DNA from: an uncultured Enterorhabdus sp.
GTDB lineage: Bacteria; Actinomycetota; Coriobacteriia; Coriobacteriales; Eggerthellaceae
Assembly (NCBI GenBank): GCA_947645965.1
Contig: CANSES010000008.1
Coordinates: forward strand, 1-33,455
Reading direction: 5' to 3'
DNA: 33,455 bases
Part shown: positions 33,268 through 33,455 of the stretch, in pieces
Position numbering within the stretch: the stretch's first letter is position 1
Layout of the letters: each line of letters begins with the position of its first letter
Translations under genes and position numbers: made by a program
Notes under the pieces: model-generated
What the model was told of the DNA's origin: nothing
Databases searched by the model: none
What the model saw: only the letters and a program-made list of their open reading frames with translations

Positions 33268-33317
33268 GGTGAGAAGACGCGCATACGGGGGCGCCCCGCA
33301 ACACCCACGCTGCGCAT

Positions 33318-33356
33318 GCAAGAACGCCCCGTGGCATGGCCGTGGGGCGTTCTTGC
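33318..33356. terminator. hairpin terminator downstream of fixX
   Basis: Perfect 13-bp stem GCAAGAACGCCCC (33318-33330) with complement at 33344-33356 and a 13-nt loop. The T-rich part (GTTCTT) is inside the right arm. It could work for either strand. Confidence 0.6.
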
Positions 33357-33400
33357 GCTCGGGACCATGCTGCGGGGCACAGAAAAGGACCCCGCAAAGG

Positions 33401-33455
33401 TGAACTGCCTCCCATTTCTTGGACACGAGAAATGGGAGGCTTTCTTTATGACAGG
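33401..33455 (+). mobile_element. probable left end of an IS150-type (IS3 family) insertion sequence, cut by the window edge
   Basis: The sequence TGAACTGCCTCCCATT..TTGGACA from 33401 resembles the left terminus of IS150 (TGTACTGCACCCATTTTGTTGGAC, from memory). A 13-bp stem (33407-33419 with 33428-33440, 8-nt loop) followed by TTTCTTT can act as a terminator shielding the transposase gene from read-through. An ATG at 33448 would be the transposase orfA start. Only 55 bp are visible, so the element cannot be confirmed. If the IS reading is wrong, the hairpin is still a good rho-independent terminator. Confidence 0.55.

Overview
The window is GC-rich, densely coding DNA from an anaerobic actinobacterium. 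I infer class Coriobacteriia, probably family Eggerthellaceae. The reasons are strong GC codon bias, GTG/TTG starts with AGGAGG-type ribosome sites, a LuxR regulator fused to a 12-helix membrane domain (a protein type expanded in that family), and a flavin-based CoA-ester reduction operon. Genus and species cannot be fixed from the sequence alone.

Layout. 127-1396: a small HIRAN-domain protein overlapping a Sel1-repeat protein. 1475-8423: a tightly coupled addB-addA recombination/repair operon ending in an unknown 101-residue protein. 8542-9675 (minus): a dimethylarginine dimethylaminohydrolase (DDAH)-like enzyme and a glutaredoxin-like protein. 9902-12651: serC-serA for serine biosynthesis. 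12809-14326: leuA. 14467-16758: an XRE-cupin regulator and an acyl-CoA synthetase. 16852-17090: two copies of a 101-bp palindromic intergenic repeat. 17112-18578 (minus): the membrane LuxR regulator.

18973-27964 is a catabolic/respiratory operon: MFS transporter, HSL-family hydrolase, caiA, caiB, caiC, MaoC-like hydratase, second MFS transporter. After an AT-richer stretch with a decayed nuclease-like gene come caiD (28742-29527, minus) and, divergent from it, fixA-fixB-fixC-fixX (29822-33197). The window ends in hairpins and what looks like the left end of an IS150-type (IS3 family) insertion sequence.

How the genes work together. CaiA, CaiB, CaiC, CaiD and FixA, FixB, FixC, FixX have the lengths, signature motifs and characteristic segments of the enterobacterial carnitine/crotonobetaine proteins. 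The core chemistry is therefore very probably CoA activation (CaiC), CoA recycling from product to substrate (CaiB), hydration/dehydration (CaiD) and reduction of an enoyl-CoA (CaiA) with electrons delivered by FixABCX. The cluster differs from the enterobacterial version: no BCCT transporter CaiT and no CaiE or CaiF are in the window. Instead there are two MFS carriers, an esterase-type hydrolase, a double-hotdog hydratase with an altered active-site motif, and a membrane LuxR regulator. The true substrate may thus be an ester or relative of carnitine, or another enoyl acid.

The strongest non-gene signal is a 46-bp element shared by the two divergent intergenic regions (LuxR/MFS at 18724-18769, caiD/fixA at 29656-29701), with more shared pieces nearby. 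It suggests that both transcription units form one regulon.
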